This document shows, in pieces, positions 61,491 through 64,000 of a stretch of DNA of 64,000 nt (its first letter is position 1; each line of letters begins with the position of its first letter). A program made the position numbers and the translations under genes. Origin of the DNA: Paramacrobiotus metropolitanus (lineage: Eukaryota > Tardigrada > Eutardigrada > Parachela > Macrobiotidae); the NCBI RefSeq assembly GCF_019649055.1, contig NW_026570306.1, positions 248,001 through 312,000 of the forward strand. The letters run 5' to 3'. The notes beneath the pieces are model-generated. The model was given only the letters and a program-made list of their open reading frames with translations. It was not told the origin of the DNA and did not search any database.

Positions 61491-61817
61491 CATGACCGGT
61501 GTATTTGAATTTGATTGTACTGTGCAACTGCGTACTGGACTATTATTCAACGGCTGTTCCAAACGCCTTCTCCTGCCAAACCGTCATTGAAGATTCTCTG
61601 GTTGGGAGCCGATATGAAAAAAATTCCAGTGGCAAAAAAAACATTGTCTTTAGAATTTAACAAAAGAATAATTTTACCTGTGGTTGCAAAGAGAATTAAT
61701 AAAATAATATGTGTAAAATTATACGTTACGTGTTGAGAAATATATTTTGCAGATTTTCGGTTGGTTGTTAAGGTGTGTGAGAACCGGCATCGCCATGATC
61801 TGCCAACGATTCTGTGA

Positions 61818-61880
61818 TTTCGTAGTGTACGGGCTATTGGCAAGTTCTCGATCTCGTTCCAATACAATTCTGTGGATCCA
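61818..61880 (+). repeat. tRNA-derived SINE-like fragment
   Basis: TTCGTAGTGTACGGGCTA at about 61818-61835 is followed by TCTCGATCTCGTTCC, a degenerate B-box-like stretch; same family as the copies at 54634 and 55716. Confidence 0.4.
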
Positions 61881-63678
61881 AGCCTAAGGTTAATACTTGC
61901 GGTACTGAACAATATTATTGTCTGTCCTTCTATTTTTTTTGCATTTTAATGCATTTTTTGAATTTTGCATTATTTTTTCGGTGTCTATATTCTGAAAGAG
62001 TAATTTTTTGAGTGAATGTACATGCAATTTATTTGAATAAAAGAGGCACTTTTACCGGTATTATGTAGAAAATATTAAATAGTGTAGGCAATAATTCCTC
62101 CAAACCTGTGCATTTATTGGTTTGCAGCGGATTTCTCCACGATCCCCAGTCATGCCTTGCGCGCCAGCACGGTGTTCATCGGGATTTCGGCGCTGATCAT
62201 CCTGATCTGTATTGTGTGCATGATCCTGTTCTTCTTTCTACATCCGGCCACTGTATATCAAATCTGCGGATGGCTGCAAGCGTTTTCCGGTAAGTCGGAA
62301 CATTTGGCGCCATTGACATTGAACCAAAAATAAGACGTACAGAGTACGTACACAAATATTGAGAATTAATACTTTTTTAATACAATTTTAAATTGAATTC
62401 TACGGTAAAATGTAATTAAAATATCTCCTTGGTAGGCAGTAGCGTAGAACAGCGGCTTCTTCCATCTCGAAATTTACGCGTAAACGCGCCTCTTTGTTGA
62501 CGTATCCCTCAACTGCAATGAAACGCAGTAAAATTAATAAAACTAAATCTTTTCCATTTTTCCATCACTGACATTTGCTCAGATTTTTTATTACGTTATT
62601 TATTAATAGCTGTTTACTAATTGATTTTAAAAATTTATTAATGAAGTTTATTGTTTTTTTTATAGGGCTTATCTCTTAAAAATAGTGTACACGGCATTCC
62701 GCACAGTGTCGCCTGCATCATTATGATTATTTTTGTCAAAATAGTGAAAATACACATAATCTGATTTTTATCTTCCGCGCTGTTGATGTTCCTGGGCGTG
62801 GTCATATATCCGTCGGGATGGGACCATCCGGTGGTGCGGTCGGTGTGCGGCAACGACGCGGTGAAGTACTATCCTAATTTTATTATTCTGTTTATTTTTA
62901 TCGTTAACAGAATCACAATTATATGTGAAGTAATTGATTTTGTTTATTATTATTGTGCTATCTGCTGACTTCTGATCGTAAAAAAGTTCGTCTCAGCCGC
63001 TGCAATTAAGTACGGTGTCAGTTCGCATTTGGTGATATGTTGTAGTACGGTGGCTCACTATTCATAACTCTTTGCTTCTTATTACGATAGGAGAGCGATA
63101 ACAATCCACGATCGCGATAGCGACTCTACAATGTAGATTTGGTAATTATGAAATTTTTTTCGCATACGAAGTTTTCATCCTTTTTTAGTAAATCAAGATG
63201 TAAAAAAAAGTAATAATAAGCATTAAAATCACTACGTTTGAAATTAGACTGAAAAAACCACACGCGTTTTTTATTTATAGTTGCAGAAGAATAATTAGAT
63301 ATTATACTTAAATTAATTAGAATTTTCATTAATTAGTTAATCATTTTATAAATTATAATTATATTATTATTATAATAACTTAACCGAATTAAAATATTAT
63401 ACCATTATAATTAACTTCAATTACTGTATTTGGTTATTAATGTGGATGTAAAATTGAATGTACCGTGTACAGGTGACATTAATTCAGCCTACACCGGCAC
63501 CGGGATCCCGGTGGACGCCCACTCCGTGGTGTCGAAGCGCTCGACGAACCTGCAGCCGGTGCTGTACCCACCCGGCCACGATCACGATCATCCCGGCAAG
63601 ATGAGCGAGTTCACGGCGCGCCGCGATCGCTCCATCGGCAAACCGCAGACACCGCGACTGCAACGGCCATTTTCATCT

Positions 63679-63918
63679 GTGGATGCCGCTTTGAGGATGT
63701 CGGGGCAAGTGCTCGAAAGCCGACGATGTCCGAACGGTCGCAACTGAACGGCGCCGCTGGTCGCCGACTTCCGTTGAGACAAGCCGCGCCGAACAGCCCT
63801 TTATTGAATCTTTGAACACAACAGAGCAACGCTAGTGGTAATAAACAGCAGATCGGAGAAGATCGGAGATTCAACAACAGGACAACTGGACAAGTGATGA
63901 CACAGTATATTTTCATCT
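63679..63918. mobile_element. 240-bp insertion in the 3' part of the LHFPL duplicate
   Basis: Relative to the parent gene, sequence between 63678 and 63919 is extra. It is bounded by the 10-bp direct repeat ATTTTCATCT at 63669-63678 and 63909-63918, as expected for a target-site duplication. The insert is GC-rich at its left end, contains AATAAA near 63840, and has no terminal inverted repeats or coding frame that I recognise. Confidence 0.5.
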
Positions 63919-64000
63919 ATATATCGCCAGTGGCCCATGTGTTCCTGTTTTACGTTATTCGTAGATACCGGCATTATCAGCCTCATTTTCTAAACTAGGC

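Larger units (their letters stand above)
61488..63975 (+). pseudogene. Partial, decayed duplication of the LHFPL gene (intron 2 to 3' UTR)
   Basis: The segment parallels 56543-59060. Exon 3 copy, 62128-62289: same length, intact acceptor and donor, few substitutions. Exon 4 copy, 62778-62876: acceptor AG lost (TTCCG in place of ACAG), homology ending after the K-Y-Y-P codons, so the third and fourth transmembrane part is missing. Exon 5 copy, 63473-63690: good acceptor, but an 8-nt deletion near the end shifts the frame and removes the original stop. Exons 1 and 2 were not copied. Homology resumes in the 3' UTR at about 63930. The copy cannot encode a tetraspan protein, although exon 3 and exon 5 could still be spliced. 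Confidence 0.85.

Overview
The window is nuclear DNA from an invertebrate animal. It has spliced genes with GT-AG introns, AT-rich introns around GC-rich exons, metazoan-only genes (XBP1 with an IRE1 intron, LHFPL tetraspan) and many retroelement and tRNA-derived repeats. The compact layout and gene set would fit an ecdysozoan such as a tardigrade, but the sequence alone does not prove the taxon.

Region 1 (1-14.7 kb) is repeat-rich. A minus-strand LTR retrotransposon enters from the left edge: a long gag ORF open through base 1, a leader, a tRNA-primer-like site present twice, and an LTR-like promoter near 4.96 kb. It is followed by a foldback repeat beside a GPCR-like ORF, an orphan minus-strand terminal exon, a spliced DDE integrase gene (8.9-10.6 kb), a Cys-rich ORF, and a possible solo LTR at 13.5-13.9 kb.

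Region 2 (14.7-36.1 kb) is a proteostasis and mitochondrial cluster. PSME4/PA200 is on the minus strand (17 coding exons, 1843 aa by my count). It is head-to-head with a four-exon COA5/PET191 gene on the plus strand. XBP1 follows directly on the plus strand, with a 23-nt IRE1-type intron in two 7-nt-loop hairpins, an ERSE-like promoter element, and an out-of-frame C-terminus resembling the vertebrate XBP1u translational-pausing peptide.

Region 3 (36.1-53.2 kb) holds a small secreted LysM protein (minus), a five-exon adenylate-kinase-like gene with an N-myristoylation/palmitoylation-type start (plus), and tryptophan 2,3-dioxygenase (minus, four exons), convergent with the previous gene.

Region 4 (53.2-64 kb) has a 670-bp pogo/Tigger-like element with TIRs and TA target duplication, an intact five-exon LHFPL-type tetraspan gene, a tRNA-like pol III unit, and a rearranged mosaic. 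In the mosaic, the 3' end of a TBC1D13-like gene (minus) is fused to a decayed partial duplication of the LHFPL gene (plus), which itself carries a 240-bp insertion. Short tRNA-derived SINE-like fragments sharing an A-box are scattered through introns across the window.

All exon coordinates were derived by hand from splice signals, phase and protein similarity recalled from known families; no searches were run.
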